DNA from: Acidobacteriota bacterium
GTDB lineage: Bacteria > Acidobacteriota > Vicinamibacteria > Vicinamibacterales > CAVVIG01
DNA length: 64,000 nucleotides
Reading direction: 5' to 3'
Assembly (NCBI GenBank): GCA_003222395.1
Contig: QHWB01000039.1
Location: 310,001-374,000, forward strand
Shown: piece by piece, positions 1-7,368 of the stretch
How positions within the stretch are numbered: position 1 is the first letter of the stretch
Layout of the letters: each line of letters starts with the position of its first letter
Notes under the pieces: generated by a model
The model's database searches: none
What the model was told of the DNA's origin: nothing
The model's input: only the letters and a program-made list of their open reading frames with translations
Program-made: the position numbers and the translations under genes

Positions 1-259
1 GCGAGATGAGCGCCGCCGACGTCAGCAGCTTGTCGGCGAGCGGATCGATCACCTGTCCGAGCGGCGTAATCTGCTTGCGCCGCCGCGCGAGGTAGCCGTC
101 GGCCCAGTCGGTCAGCGACGCGACCGCGAAGATCGCCGCGCCGACGATCTCGGGCGCGAGCCCGAGGACGTTTCTTCCTTCGAACTGCGTGAGCAGCACG
201 ACGACGAGCAGCGGCACGAGGAAGATCCGCGTGACCGTGAGCGCGTTCGGCAGGTTCAT
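1..259 (-). CDS. pgsA: CDP-diacylglycerol--glycerol-3-phosphate 3-phosphatidyltransferase, N-terminal part (cut by window edge)
   Basis: Membrane enzyme that makes phosphatidylglycerol phosphate, the first committed step of phosphatidylglycerol synthesis. The first 86 codons read on the minus strand from an ATG at 259 begin MNLPNALTVTRIFLVP, the usual N-terminus and first membrane helix of the family. The complete CDP-alcohol phosphotransferase signature DG-x2-AR-x8-G-x3-D-x3-D is present (DGYLARRRKQITPLGQVID continuing to PLAD). The ORF track missed it because the gene runs off the left edge. It is divergent from the nucleotidyltransferase that begins 38 bp away. A related enzyme of the same superfamily (phosphatidylserine or cardiolipin synthase) cannot be fully excluded, but the N-terminus favours PgsA. 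Confidence 0.85.
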   Translation of the reverse strand, partial: MNLPNALTVTRIFLVPLLVVVLLTQFEGRNVLGLAPEIVGAAIFAVASLTDWADGYLARRRKQITPLGQVIDPLADKLLTSAALIS

Positions 260-297
260 GGACGGCCGTCTTCACATGATAACATCGGTGGTTGCCC

Positions 298-1362
298 ATG
301 AAGGCGATCCTGCTCGCGGGGGGCAAGGGCACGCGCCTGCGTCCGCTGACGATTCACACGCCGAAGCCGATCGTTCCGATCTTCAATCGTCCCTTTCTTC
401 ATTACCAACTCGACCTGCTGAAGCAGGTTTCTGAGATCGATGAAGTGATCCTCAGCCTGAATTATCAGCCGCGGCGCATCGAGGAGATCTTCGGTGACGG
501 CGGCGACAGCGGGCTCGGGATCAAGTACGTCGTCGAGCCGGCCCCGCTCGGCACGGCCGGCGCCGTCCGTTATGCGGGCGATCAGCTTCGCGAATCGGTG
601 GTCGTGTTCAACGGCGACGTGCTGACGGAAGTCGATCTCGCCGCGGTGATCGCGCTGCACCGCGACCGCAGGGCGAAGGCGACGATCGTGCTGACGCCGG
701 TGGACAACCCGACCGCGTACGGTCTGGTCGAAACCGATGCGGATTCCAACATCCGCCGCTTTCTCGAGAAGCCGAAGCCCGACGAGATCACCTGCGACAC
801 GATCAACGCCGGCATCTACGTTCTCGAGCCGGACACGTTCGATCGCATTCCGAAGGACACGCCGTGGTCGATCGAGCGCAGCTTTTTCCCGTCGCTCATC
901 GAGCAGGGCGAAAGCTTCGTCGCCTACGTGTACCGCGGCTACTGGATCGACATTGGAACGCCGGAAAAGTACATGCAGGTGCACCGCGACATGATGGACG
1001 GCCGCTTCACCGCGTATCGCGCCGCGCCGTTCGCCGCGAGGCCGTCGGCGGCGTGGATATCGCCCGAGGCGCGCATCGAAGATGGCGCCATCGTCGAGGG
1101 GCCGTGCTTCATCGACGAAGCCACGATTGTGAGGCCCGGCGCCCGGATCGGCCCCTACAGCGTCGTCGGCCGCCACTGTCACATCGAGGAGCACGCGGCG
1201 ATCGAGCGCGCCATCGTCTGGGCGAACAGCCGCGTCAGTCAGGAAGCGACCGTGCGCAACTCGATTCTCGGCCGCCACTGCCACATCGGCCGGAATGCCG
1301 CGGTCGACAACGGCACCGTGCTCGGCGACAAGTCCGTCCTGACCGATTACAGTCGACTCTAA
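298..1362 (+). CDS. sugar-phosphate nucleotidyltransferase (mannose-1-phosphate guanylyltransferase-like)
   Basis: Cytoplasmic enzyme joining a sugar 1-phosphate to NTP, giving an NDP-sugar for polysaccharide or glycan synthesis. The N-terminus MKAILLAGGKGTRLRPLT is the nucleotide-binding signature of the NTP_transferase family, followed by the TPKP loop and a metal/sugar site VVFNGDVLTE. After about residue 240 the sequence shifts to hexapeptide-type repeats (left-handed beta helix; ARIEDGAIVEG, GARIGPYSVVG), as in GDP-mannose pyrophosphorylases of about 350 residues. ATG 298 is preferred over the TTG at 292 because it starts the conserved motif directly. The next gene is a phosphomannomutase/phosphoglucomutase, so the pair probably supplies GDP-mannose or another NDP-hexose. 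GDP versus other NTP specificity is inferred, not seen. Confidence 0.85.
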   Translation: MKAILLAGGKGTRLRPLTIHTPKPIVPIFNRPFLHYQLDLLKQVSEIDEVILSLNYQPRRIEEIFGDGGDSGLGIKYVVEPAPLGTAGAVRYAGDQLRESVVVFNGDVLTEVDLAAVIALHRDRRAKATIVLTPVDNPTAYGLVETDADSNIRRFLEKPKPDEITCDTINAGIYVLEPDTFDRIPKDTPWSIERSFFPSLIEQGESFVAYVYRGYWIDIGTPEKYMQVHRDMMDGRFTAYRAAPFAARPSAAWISPEARIEDGAIVEGPCFIDEATIVRPGARIGPYSVVGRHCHIEEHAAIERAIVWANSRVSQEATVRNSILGRHCHIGRNAAVDNGTVLGDKSVLTDYSRL

Positions 1363-1366
1363 ATAA

Positions 1367-1506
1367 GCTATCAGCTATCAGCTATCAGCTATCAGCTTTC
1401 AGCTGATAGCCGATAGCTGATAGCCGATAGCTGATAGCCGATAGCCGATAGCTGATAGCCGATAGCTGATAGCCGATAGCCGATAGCTGATAGCTGATAG
1501 CTGATA
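1367..1506. repeat. heptanucleotide tandem repeat array with strand switch (unit TATCAGC / GCTGATA)
   Basis: About 140 bp of 7-bp units. The left part repeats TATCAGC (one unit TTTCAGC). At a central CAGCTG the array turns into its reverse complement and repeats TAGCTGA and TAGCCGA to the end. The whole array is therefore a long imperfect palindrome. It fills the entire gap between the nucleotidyltransferase stop and the start codon of the mutase. The same AGCTTTC/AGCTATC words recur at about 48.1 kb. Apparently related 7-bp arrays with other words occur elsewhere in this window. Confidence 0.95.
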
Positions 1507-1507
1507 T

Positions 1508-2863
1508 ATGAACATCGATCCGAATATCTTCAAAGCTTACGACGTGCGCGGCATTTACCCGTCCGAGATCAACGAGGACGTGGCGCGCGCGATCGGTGCC
1601 GGGTTCGTCTCGTATCTCAAAGCGAACCGGATCGCCGTCGGCCGCGATATGCGTCTGTCGTCGCCTTCGATCGCCGCCGCGTTCATCGACGGCGCCACGT
1701 CGCGCGGCGCCGACGTCGTCGACTACGGCATGATTCCGACCGACATGCTCTACTTCGCCGTCGCGCGCGATCGTCACGACGGCGGCGTGCAGGTGACCGC
1801 GTCGCACAATCCCAAGCAGTACAACGGCATGAAGATGGTGCGGCAGGAAGCGTTCCCGCTGAGCGGCGAAGAAGGGCTCGTCGAGATCCGCCAGATGATC
1901 GCGGCCGACACGCTGCCACCGCCGGTGGCCAGGCGCGGTCAGGTGACGACGAAGGATGCGTTGCACGCCTACGTCGATCACGTCATGGCGTTCATCGACG
2001 CGTCGATCGTCAAGCCGTTCAACGTCGTCCTGGATGCCGGCAGCGGCATGGCTGGCCTCGTCGCGCCGAAGCTGTTCGAGCGCCTTCCGTGCAAGACGAC
2101 GCGGCTCTGCTTCGAGATCGACGGACGGTTTCCGAACCACGAGGCGAACCCGCTGATCGAGGAGAACCGCCGCGACATCGTCGAGCGCGTGGTGGCCGAC
2201 AAGGCGGACGTCGGGATCGCGTGGGACGGCGACGCGGATCGCTGCTTCTTCATCGACGGCCGGGGCGAGTTCATCTCCGGCGATTTCATCACGGCGCTGC
2301 TGGCGGAAGCGTTTCTCATCAAGCATCCCGGCGCCGGCATCATCTACGATCTGCGCGCGAGCCACGCCGTGAAGGACACGGTGGAGCGCTACGGTGGGAC
2401 GTGGTACATGAACCGCGTCGGCCATGCGTTCTTCAAGCGGCGCATGCGCGAGACCAACGCCATCTTCGGCGGCGAAGTGACCGGCCACTATTATTTCCGC
2501 GACAACTTCTACGCGGACAATGGATTCATTCCCGCGCTGTTGATGCTGGAGTTGATGTCGAGGAAGGGCCAGAGCCTTCACGAGCTCGTGCAGCCGCTCG
2601 AGCGGCGGTACTTCATCTCCGGCGAGATCAACACGAAGCTGAAAAGCATGGAGCAGGTGCCGGCGAAGCTGACGGCGATCGCCGCGAAGTACGCGGACGG
2701 TCACCAGTACACGCTCGACGGCATATCGGTCGAATATCCCGACTGGCACTTCAACGTACGGCCGTCGAACACCGAACCGCTGCTGCGGCTGAACCTCGAG
2801 GCGACGACGCCCGAGCTGATGGCGTCGAGGCGCGATGAGGTGGTCAGCCTCATTCGAGCGTAG
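1508..2863 (+). CDS. phosphomannomutase/phosphoglucomutase
   Basis: Interconverts hexose 6-phosphate and hexose 1-phosphate, feeding the nucleotidyltransferase encoded just upstream. At 451 residues it has the normal length for the AlgC/ManB (alpha-D-phosphohexomutase) family, and all four active-site elements are visible: the phosphoserine loop TASHNPKQYNGMK, the Mg-binding DGDADR, the sugar-binding GEVTGHYYF, and the C-terminal phosphate-binding RPSNTEPLLR. The ATG at 1508 starts the conserved INPNIFKAYDVRG-type N-terminus. It lies directly after the heptamer array with no recognisable Shine-Dalgarno sequence, so translation may depend on coupling to the gene before it or on the array. Specificity for mannose or glucose cannot be decided from motifs. 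Confidence 0.92.
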   Translation: MNIDPNIFKAYDVRGIYPSEINEDVARAIGAGFVSYLKANRIAVGRDMRLSSPSIAAAFIDGATSRGADVVDYGMIPTDMLYFAVARDRHDGGVQVTASHNPKQYNGMKMVRQEAFPLSGEEGLVEIRQMIAADTLPPPVARRGQVTTKDALHAYVDHVMAFIDASIVKPFNVVLDAGSGMAGLVAPKLFERLPCKTTRLCFEIDGRFPNHEANPLIEENRRDIVERVVADKADVGIAWDGDADRCFFIDGRGEFISGDFITALLAEAFLIKHPGAGIIYDLRASHAVKDTVERYGGTWYMNRVGHAFFKRRMRETNAIFGGEVTGHYYFRDNFYADNGFIPALLMLELMSRKGQSLHELVQPLERRYFISGEINTKLKSMEQVPAKLTAIAAKYADGHQYTLDGISVEYPDWHFNVRPSNTEPLLRLNLEATTPELMASRRDEVVSLIRA

Positions 2864-2911
2864 CGGCCTGCGCCCGGTGACGGCACTCGGGAAATGGTGA
2901 CACCGCGGGGC

Positions 2912-2920
2912 TGATATACA
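2912..2920 (+). promoter_or_regulatory. extended -10 promoter element before tRNA-Gly
   Basis: The sequence TGATATACA matches an extended -10 (TG-n-TATAAT-like) and lies 15 bp before the first base of the tRNA, a sensible spacing for a short leader. No convincing -35 box is seen 16-18 bp upstream, as is common for extended -10 promoters. Confidence 0.35.
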
Positions 2921-2935
2921 ATTGGCCGAACGAAT

Positions 2936-3007
2936 GCGGGAGTAGTTCAGCGGTAGAACGCAGGCTTCCCAAGCCTGATGTCGCGGGTTCGATCCCCGTC
3001 TCCCGCT
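2936..3007 (+). tRNA. tRNA-Gly (anticodon CCC)
   Basis: A 72-nt cloverleaf can be folded by hand. The acceptor stem is GCGGGAG with CTCCCGC, the D arm GTTC/GAAC with a 7-nt loop, the anticodon stem CAGGC/GCCTG around the loop TTCCCAA, and the T arm GCGGG/CCCGT around TTCGATC. The anticodon CCC reads the glycine codon GGG. CCA is not encoded. A pyrimidine-rich tract follows and may help termination. Confidence 0.96.
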
Positions 3008-3046
3008 CTTTTCTTTTCCTACTGATCTCAGAACCGACCGGTCAGC

Positions 3047-5041
3047 TTATTCCTGCGATCGGTCTGCTGTTTCGGCGAACACGTACTCGTGCTGGCCGTC
3101 GCGGACGATGAGCGCTCGTTTTCCATCACGATCCGCCACGACGAACTCGAAGCCCAGGAGCGACGGATCGGTGGTGATGAACGAGATGGTGTGGTCGTCG
3201 TTCACGCGCGACGCGACTGCGCTCTTCCACTCTCCGACGTCGAAGACCGTGCCGCCCCGCTCGTGCCGCACGACGACGTCACCGAGCGCGGCGTTTCGAT
3301 AGCGCGCTGCCAGCTTCGCGGCCTGTGAAGGATCGGCCGGAACGATCAGACGCTCGCGCTCCTTGGCGATCGCCGTCTTCATCTGACGCGCAGACGCGGC
3401 GAGGTCCTCCGCCGCTTCGGGTTTTCCGTCGAAGAGCACTTCGAGGAGCCGGCGCATGAACGGACGCCGGAGCCGCACTCCTGGATCGCTGTTGGTGAGA
3501 ATGACGGCGCCGACGCCGTGAACCGGCAAGAAGATCATGTCGCTGTGGTAGCCCGCGAGATCGCCGCCATGATGCACGACGTTCACGCCCCACGTACGGT
3601 CCTCCATCAGGCCCATGCCGTATGTCTGATCTTCGCCGAGCAGAATCTGCGGAGAGCGCCGCATCACGAGGTTCTGCTCGGACACCAGACGGCTGCCGTC
3701 GGACAGCCTGCCTCCGGCGAGCTCCATCATCACGTAACGGGACAGGTCGTGAACGCTGGTCCACATGCCGCCCGCCGGACGGACCGGCACGACTGCATAG
3801 TTCAGATCCATCTTCCCGATTGCCAGTTTGCCATCGACGTCGAGTCCGTGCGGGCGCGCGTGGTTCGATTTCTGAGCGCGCGCGAAGTCGAACGTCGTGC
3901 GGCTCATCCCCAGCGGCTCGAAAATCTGCGTCCGCATCGCGTCGTCGTATGCGGCGCCGAGCTCCCGGCCGGGATACAAGAGGCTGCCGCCGACGAATCC
4001 GGCCGCGGCCGCCATCAGGTTGCTGTACTGAAATACCTCGCCGAATTTGCTCGTCGGCTCGATCGTGCCGAGCAGCGACATCGCGCGAGCGGGCGTCGAT
4101 TGCGCGAATTCGAAAATCCACTCGAGGTCCTGGCGTGGCAGGCCGGTGCAGGCGCAGATCAGGTGCTTGACGAGCACGCGCCGCGTGGTGTCGGCATCGC
4201 CGAGCTTGAACGCCGGGTACACCTGCGCGACGGGCTGCTCCCAATCGAGCTTCTTCGCATCCACCAGCCGCGCCAGCAGAAGCGTCGTCAACGCCTTCGT
4301 GTTGGAAGCGGCGATGAACAGCGTGTTCTCGTCGATGGGATCGGTCTTGCCGAGCTCGCGGACGCCCAGTCCCCCTTCGAACACCACCTTGCCGCGATCG
4401 ATGAGGCTGAACGCGACCCCGGGCACGCCGAGCTCTTTCATACCGCTTTCGAGAAGCGATTTGATGTTCGCGATGCGCTCGGCGTCGAGCGGGTGAGAAG
4501 TGCGTCCGGCAAAAGACTCCCGCTGGTAGCCTTTCGGCCGCAAGCTTTGCGCGACGAGCGAGAGCGGTGCGGCGCGTCGCTCGAATGTGGGTTCGGTTCC
4601 GTCGACGATGAGCACGGTCCACGCGGCGCCGGCGCGGTAGGCGACCGCCTGCACGACCGCGCGCTCGTTCGGAGAGGTCTCGTAATCGTAAACGCGTCGC
4701 GCGTCCCAGCCGTTGCGCGCCGGTCGATCCGTGGCGAGCTTCAGCGGCCGCTTCGCGTCCGCCTTGTAAAGCTTCCAGGCGGCCGCAACCGCGGCGTCGG
4801 CATCCGTCGCTTGCACGTCGATGACGACGACGTGCGAATCGGGTTCCGGCGTCTGGAGCACGACCATCGCGTCGGTCGACCGAACCGACCAACCGGCGGG
4901 CGCGGTGAAACTCGCGCCGCCGGGCGTCGCCAGACGCGTATCAGCCGATATGCGCGACGGCGGTTGTTGAGCGTTGACCGCGAGGGAAAGACCGCACAGC
5001 AGAACGGCGACGGACGCACCGGCGCACGAGAATCGGCGCAT
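3047..5041 (-). CDS. exported serine hydrolase, beta-lactamase (class C/esterase) family
   Basis: Predicted periplasmic or cell-surface penicillin-binding-protein-like hydrolase; substrate unknown (ester, peptide or lactam). The start at 5041 gives MRRFSCAGASVAVLLCGLSL, a clear signal peptide, with an AAAGGGGG ribosome site just upstream; the longer ORF start at 5095 adds 18 unlikely residues. Residues about 30-170 form an extra N-terminal domain. The catalytic domain follows, with the SxxK motif SNTK, the YxN motif YSN and the third motif HHGG in place of KTG. About 120 C-terminal residues form a beta-rich domain often found after this fold. At 664 residues it is longer than a simple class C beta-lactamase. 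Flanked by tRNA-Gly and a response-regulator gene on the same strand. Confidence 0.85.
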   Translation of the reverse strand: MRRFSCAGASVAVLLCGLSLAVNAQQPPSRISADTRLATPGGASFTAPAGWSVRSTDAMVVLQTPEPDSHVVVIDVQATDADAAVAAAWKLYKADAKRPLKLATDRPARNGWDARRVYDYETSPNERAVVQAVAYRAGAAWTVLIVDGTEPTFERRAAPLSLVAQSLRPKGYQRESFAGRTSHPLDAERIANIKSLLESGMKELGVPGVAFSLIDRGKVVFEGGLGVRELGKTDPIDENTLFIAASNTKALTTLLLARLVDAKKLDWEQPVAQVYPAFKLGDADTTRRVLVKHLICACTGLPRQDLEWIFEFAQSTPARAMSLLGTIEPTSKFGEVFQYSNLMAAAAGFVGGSLLYPGRELGAAYDDAMRTQIFEPLGMSRTTFDFARAQKSNHARPHGLDVDGKLAIGKMDLNYAVVPVRPAGGMWTSVHDLSRYVMMELAGGRLSDGSRLVSEQNLVMRRSPQILLGEDQTYGMGLMEDRTWGVNVVHHGGDLAGYHSDMIFLPVHGVGAVILTNSDPGVRLRRPFMRRLLEVLFDGKPEAAEDLAASARQMKTAIAKERERLIVPADPSQAAKLAARYRNAALGDVVVRHERGGTVFDVGEWKSAVASRVNDDHTISFITTDPSLLGFEFVVADRDGKRALIVRDGQHEYVFAETADRSQE

Positions 5042-5126
5042 GGCGACCCCCTTTGGGAGTGCCATGATACCAGCCGGGACGCCGCTGATATGCACCAGGA
5101 GTTCTGCGACGTTCAGTCCTAGAAAC

Positions 5127-5186
5127 GCGCGAGCGGTTTACGCCGCGAGCGCGTCAGCGCGTGGGGGTGGGGCCCCACGCGTCAAG
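5127..5186 (+). repeat. mosaic intergenic repeat, copy 1 (modules A and C)
   Basis: Contains GCGAGCGGTTTACGCCGCGA (module A) followed by GTGGGGGTGGGGCCCCACGC and a short A-rich tail (module C). Module A recurs at 7.2 kb and, inverted, at 23.1-23.4 kb. Module C recurs at 7.35, 17.8 and 55.9 kb. The part GTGGGGccccac can form a GC hairpin. It fills the space between two minus-strand genes. Confidence 0.8.
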
Positions 5187-5193
5187 AAAATGT

Positions 5194-5895
5194 TCAGCCG
5201 TTCGGATTGAACCGATATCCGACCCACGGCTCCGTGACCAGATACCGCGGGTTGGACGGATCCGGTTCGAGCTTCTTGCGCAGCTGCCCCATGAAGACGC
5301 GCAGATATTCCGGTTGCTCCTGCGAGGCCTCGCCCCACACCGCTTCGAGCAGCGTGCGATGCGTGATGACGCGGTTGGGATGCCGCGCCATGTAGACGAA
5401 CAGATCGAACTCCTTCGGCGTCAGGCGCACTTCCTGTCCGCGCGCGTGCACGCGCCGCCCTTCGAGATCGACGCGGAAGTCGCCGGCGTCGAACGCCGCG
5501 ATGTCGGCCTCGCCGCCGCCACGGCGCAGCGCCGCGCGGACGCGGGCGAGCAGCTCGTCGATGCCGAACGGCTTGGTCACGTAGTCGTCGGCGCCCGAGT
5601 CGAGCGCTTCGACCTTGGTCTTCTCCTCGCCCTTCACCGACAGCACGATGATCGGCACGTTCGACATCGCGCGAATCCGTCGGCACAGCTCGATGCCGTC
5701 CATGTGCGGCATGTAGAGATCCGTGATCACCAGCTCGGGTCGCCACTCGGTGAAATTGGTGAGCGCCGCTTCACCCTCCGCCGCGGTTCTGACCTGGTAT
5801 CCCTGACTGGTGAGCACCGTCCGCAGCACGCGCGTGATCTGCGGCTCGTCGTCGACGACGAGCACTCTCGACTTGTCGATTGCGCTTGTTGCCAT
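5194..5895 (-). CDS. OmpR/PhoB-family response regulator, KdpE-like
   Basis: DNA-binding transcription factor of a two-component system. The receiver domain shows the acidic pair VVDDEP, the phospho-acceptor aspartate in VITDLYMPHMDG, the switch threonine/serine in IVLSVKG and the lysine in DDYVTKPFG. A winged-helix output domain follows, ending LVTEPWVGYRF, the typical terminus of KdpE/OmpR proteins. The ATG at 5895 is preferred because the 11 residues before it in the ORF are not conserved in style. No kinase gene is adjacent in this window, so it is an orphan here. The KdpE resemblance is by eye; a potassium role is not shown. Confidence 0.88.
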   Translation of the reverse strand: MATSAIDKSRVLVVDDEPQITRVLRTVLTSQGYQVRTAAEGEAALTNFTEWRPELVITDLYMPHMDGIELCRRIRAMSNVPIIVLSVKGEEKTKVEALDSGADDYVTKPFGIDELLARVRAALRRGGGEADIAAFDAGDFRVDLEGRRVHARGQEVRLTPKEFDLFVYMARHPNRVITHRTLLEAVWGEASQEQPEYLRVFMGQLRKKLEPDPSNPRYLVTEPWVGYRFNPNG

Positions 5896-5994
5896 AGGCC
5901 CCGATGTTATCGGAAGTCCGTATCCCACGGACGAGTTGTAATGGATTTCTTATGACGGGCCGATTTCACGAAAAGATCACTGGACTTCGAGATG

Positions 5995-6023
5995 TTGAGA
6001 AACCGCGGCGAGCGCGCTAGAAT
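5995..6023 (+). promoter_or_regulatory. sigma-70-type promoter for the TetR gene, predicting a leaderless transcript
   Basis: TTGAGA (5995-6000) and TAGAAT (6018-6023) are separated by exactly 17 bp. The expected transcription start, about 7 bp after the -10 box, falls at the GTG at 6030 that opens the TetR reading frame, and no Shine-Dalgarno sequence is present. The mRNA is therefore predicted to be leaderless. Confidence 0.6.
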
Positions 6024-6058
6024 CGAACGGTGGTTCAATTTTCGAACCGCCGTTCGAT
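6022..6058. promoter_or_regulatory. 15-bp inverted repeat over the TetR start, probable autoregulatory operator
   Basis: The arms ATCGAACGGTGGTTC (6022-6036) and GAACCGCCGTTCGAT (6044-6058) match at 14 of 15 positions around a 7-bp spacer. The site overlaps the end of the -10 box, the predicted transcription start and the first codons of the TetR gene. That is where a repressor would block its own promoter. Confidence 0.6.
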
Positions 6059-6773
6059 CCGCCTGCGGCGCGCCGACGCGCGGCGCGTCGAGATCCTCAG
6101 GGCCGCCGCGCGGACGTTCCGCGCGCACGGCTTCGCCGCGGCCGGCATGCGCGACATCGCCGTCGCGGCCGACCTCTCGCCCGGCAACCTGTATCACTAC
6201 TTCCGCGGCAAGAACGAGCTCCTCTTCTTCTGCCAGAATCAGGCGCTCGACCAGCTGCTCCAGGCGCTCGCCGCGGCGCGGCGCGTCGGCCGGCCGCTCG
6301 CCGATCGACTGCACCACCTCGCCGTGACCCATGTCCTCTGTCTGATCGACGAGGTCGAGGGATCGGCCGCGCACCTGGAAGTGGCGGCGCTGCCGCCCCG
6401 GATGCGCGCGGCCATCGTCGCCAAGCGCGACCGCTACGAACGCGGCGTGCGTGCGCTCGTCGGCGACGGCATCCGGCGCCGCGAGCTCCAGCACGCCGAC
6501 GCGACGATCGCGACGCGCGCGTTCCTCGGCGCGCTCAACTGGACCGCCCACTGGTTCCGTCCCGACGGTCCGCAGAATCCGGCCGCCATCGCCGAACAAG
6601 TCGCCGCCTTCGCGGTTGCGGGATTGAGCGGCGCGCAGCGCGCCGCCCACACCCCGAGATCCGCGGGCCGCAAGCCGAAATATGCCAAACGCCCACATCA
6701 CGCTGACGGTCAACCGCGAAGCGACCGAGATCGCCTTCGCGCCGTACAAAACGCTCCTCGAGGTGCTGCGTGA
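6030..6773 (+). CDS. TetR/AcrR-family transcriptional regulator
   Basis: One-component repressor, probably controlling itself and the molybdenum hydroxylase genes downstream. The helix-turn-helix region is well conserved (RVEILRAAARTFRAHGFAA, then MRDIAVAADLSPGNLYHYF), followed by a helical ligand-binding domain. The pattern resembles KstR2-type regulators of lipid or aromatic catabolism, but ligand identity is unknown. The GTG at 6030 leaves about 20 residues before the DNA-binding domain. The C-terminus overlaps the next gene by 92 bp, so the last roughly 30 basic residues are encoded in the overlap and may be of little functional value. An inverted repeat covers the start. Confidence 0.88.
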   Translation: MVQFSNRRSIRLRRADARRVEILRAAARTFRAHGFAAAGMRDIAVAADLSPGNLYHYFRGKNELLFFCQNQALDQLLQALAAARRVGRPLADRLHHLAVTHVLCLIDEVEGSAAHLEVAALPPRMRAAIVAKRDRYERGVRALVGDGIRRRELQHADATIATRAFLGALNWTAHWFRPDGPQNPAAIAEQVAAFAVAGLSGAQRAAHTPRSAGRKPKYAKRPHHADGQPRSDRDRLRAVQNAPRGAA

Positions 6774-7185
6774 GGACCTGAACCTGTGCGGCACGAAACA
6801 CGGCTGCGAGCTGGGCGAGTGTGGCGCGTGCGCCGTCCTGCTCGACGACCAGCCGGTGCTGTCGTGCCTGGTGCTCGGCGTCGACTGCGGCGGCCGGTGC
6901 GTGACGACGGTCGAAGGGCTCGCCGTCGACGGCCGCCTGCATCCGCTGCAGGAAACGTTCGCCGACCTCGGCGCCGCGCAGTGCGGCTACTGCACGCCGG
7001 GATTCCTGGTCGCCGCGAAGGCGCTTCTCGACGAACACCCGAACCCGACGCGCGATCAGATCAAGGAAGCCTTGTCCGGGAATCTGTGTCGCTGCACGGG
7101 GTATCAGCAGATTTTCGAAGCCGTCGAAGCAGCAATCGGGCGCTCGGCTGAAGGCCTCGCACTACGGCAGCCAGCTAACCCGTGA
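6682..7185 (+). CDS. molybdenum hydroxylase small subunit, two [2Fe-2S] clusters (HcrC/CoxS-like)
   Basis: Electron-transfer subunit passing electrons between the molybdenum cofactor and FAD. The plant-type ferredoxin cysteines are in CGTKHGCELGECGAC with a later VLSC. The second, all-helical cluster is in CGYCTPGF and CRCTGYQQI. At 167 residues it has the standard size of the xanthine oxidase family small subunit. It begins inside the end of the TetR gene. The large and FAD subunit genes follow, but a 183-bp gap filled with a mosaic repeat separates it from the large subunit, which is unusual for this normally tight operon. Confidence 0.93.
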   Translation: MPNAHITLTVNREATEIAFAPYKTLLEVLREDLNLCGTKHGCELGECGACAVLLDDQPVLSCLVLGVDCGGRCVTTVEGLAVDGRLHPLQETFADLGAAQCGYCTPGFLVAAKALLDEHPNPTRDQIKEALSGNLCRCTGYQQIFEAVEAAIGRSAEGLALRQPANP

Positions 7186-7228
7186 GCGCGTCGCGCATGA
7201 GCACCATGGTGACGTTCTGTTCTAACTG

Positions 7229-7367
7229 GGCGCGAGCGGTTTACACCGCGAGCGCGTCGGCGCGTGACAGCCTTGAGCCGTTGCGAGGCGCGAAGGCGCA
7301 GAGCAACCGCGGCGGGGGTGGGTCCCGCCGCGATGTGAGAAAGGTGGGGTCCCACGCGAAATAAGAA
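7229..7367 (+). repeat. mosaic intergenic repeat, copy 2 (modules A, B and C)
   Basis: Full-length version of the mosaic element. Module A (GCGAGCGGTTTACACCGCGA) is followed by module B (GACAGCCTTGAGCC and GC-rich imperfect palindromes) and module C (GGTGGGGTCCCACGCG then AAATAAGAAAATG). It lies within the molybdenum hydroxylase operon, and the ATG of the large subunit is formed at the very end of module C. Copies with module B also occur at 17.7 kb and 33.6 kb. Confidence 0.85.
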
Positions 7368-7368
7368 A

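Noticed and set aside
1385-2749. 454-residue minus-strand ORF
   Set aside because: Antisense to the mutase; its C-terminal repeats are just the translated heptamer array.
3518-5122. 534-residue plus-strand ORF
   Set aside because: Antisense to the exported serine hydrolase, whose catalytic motifs are intact.
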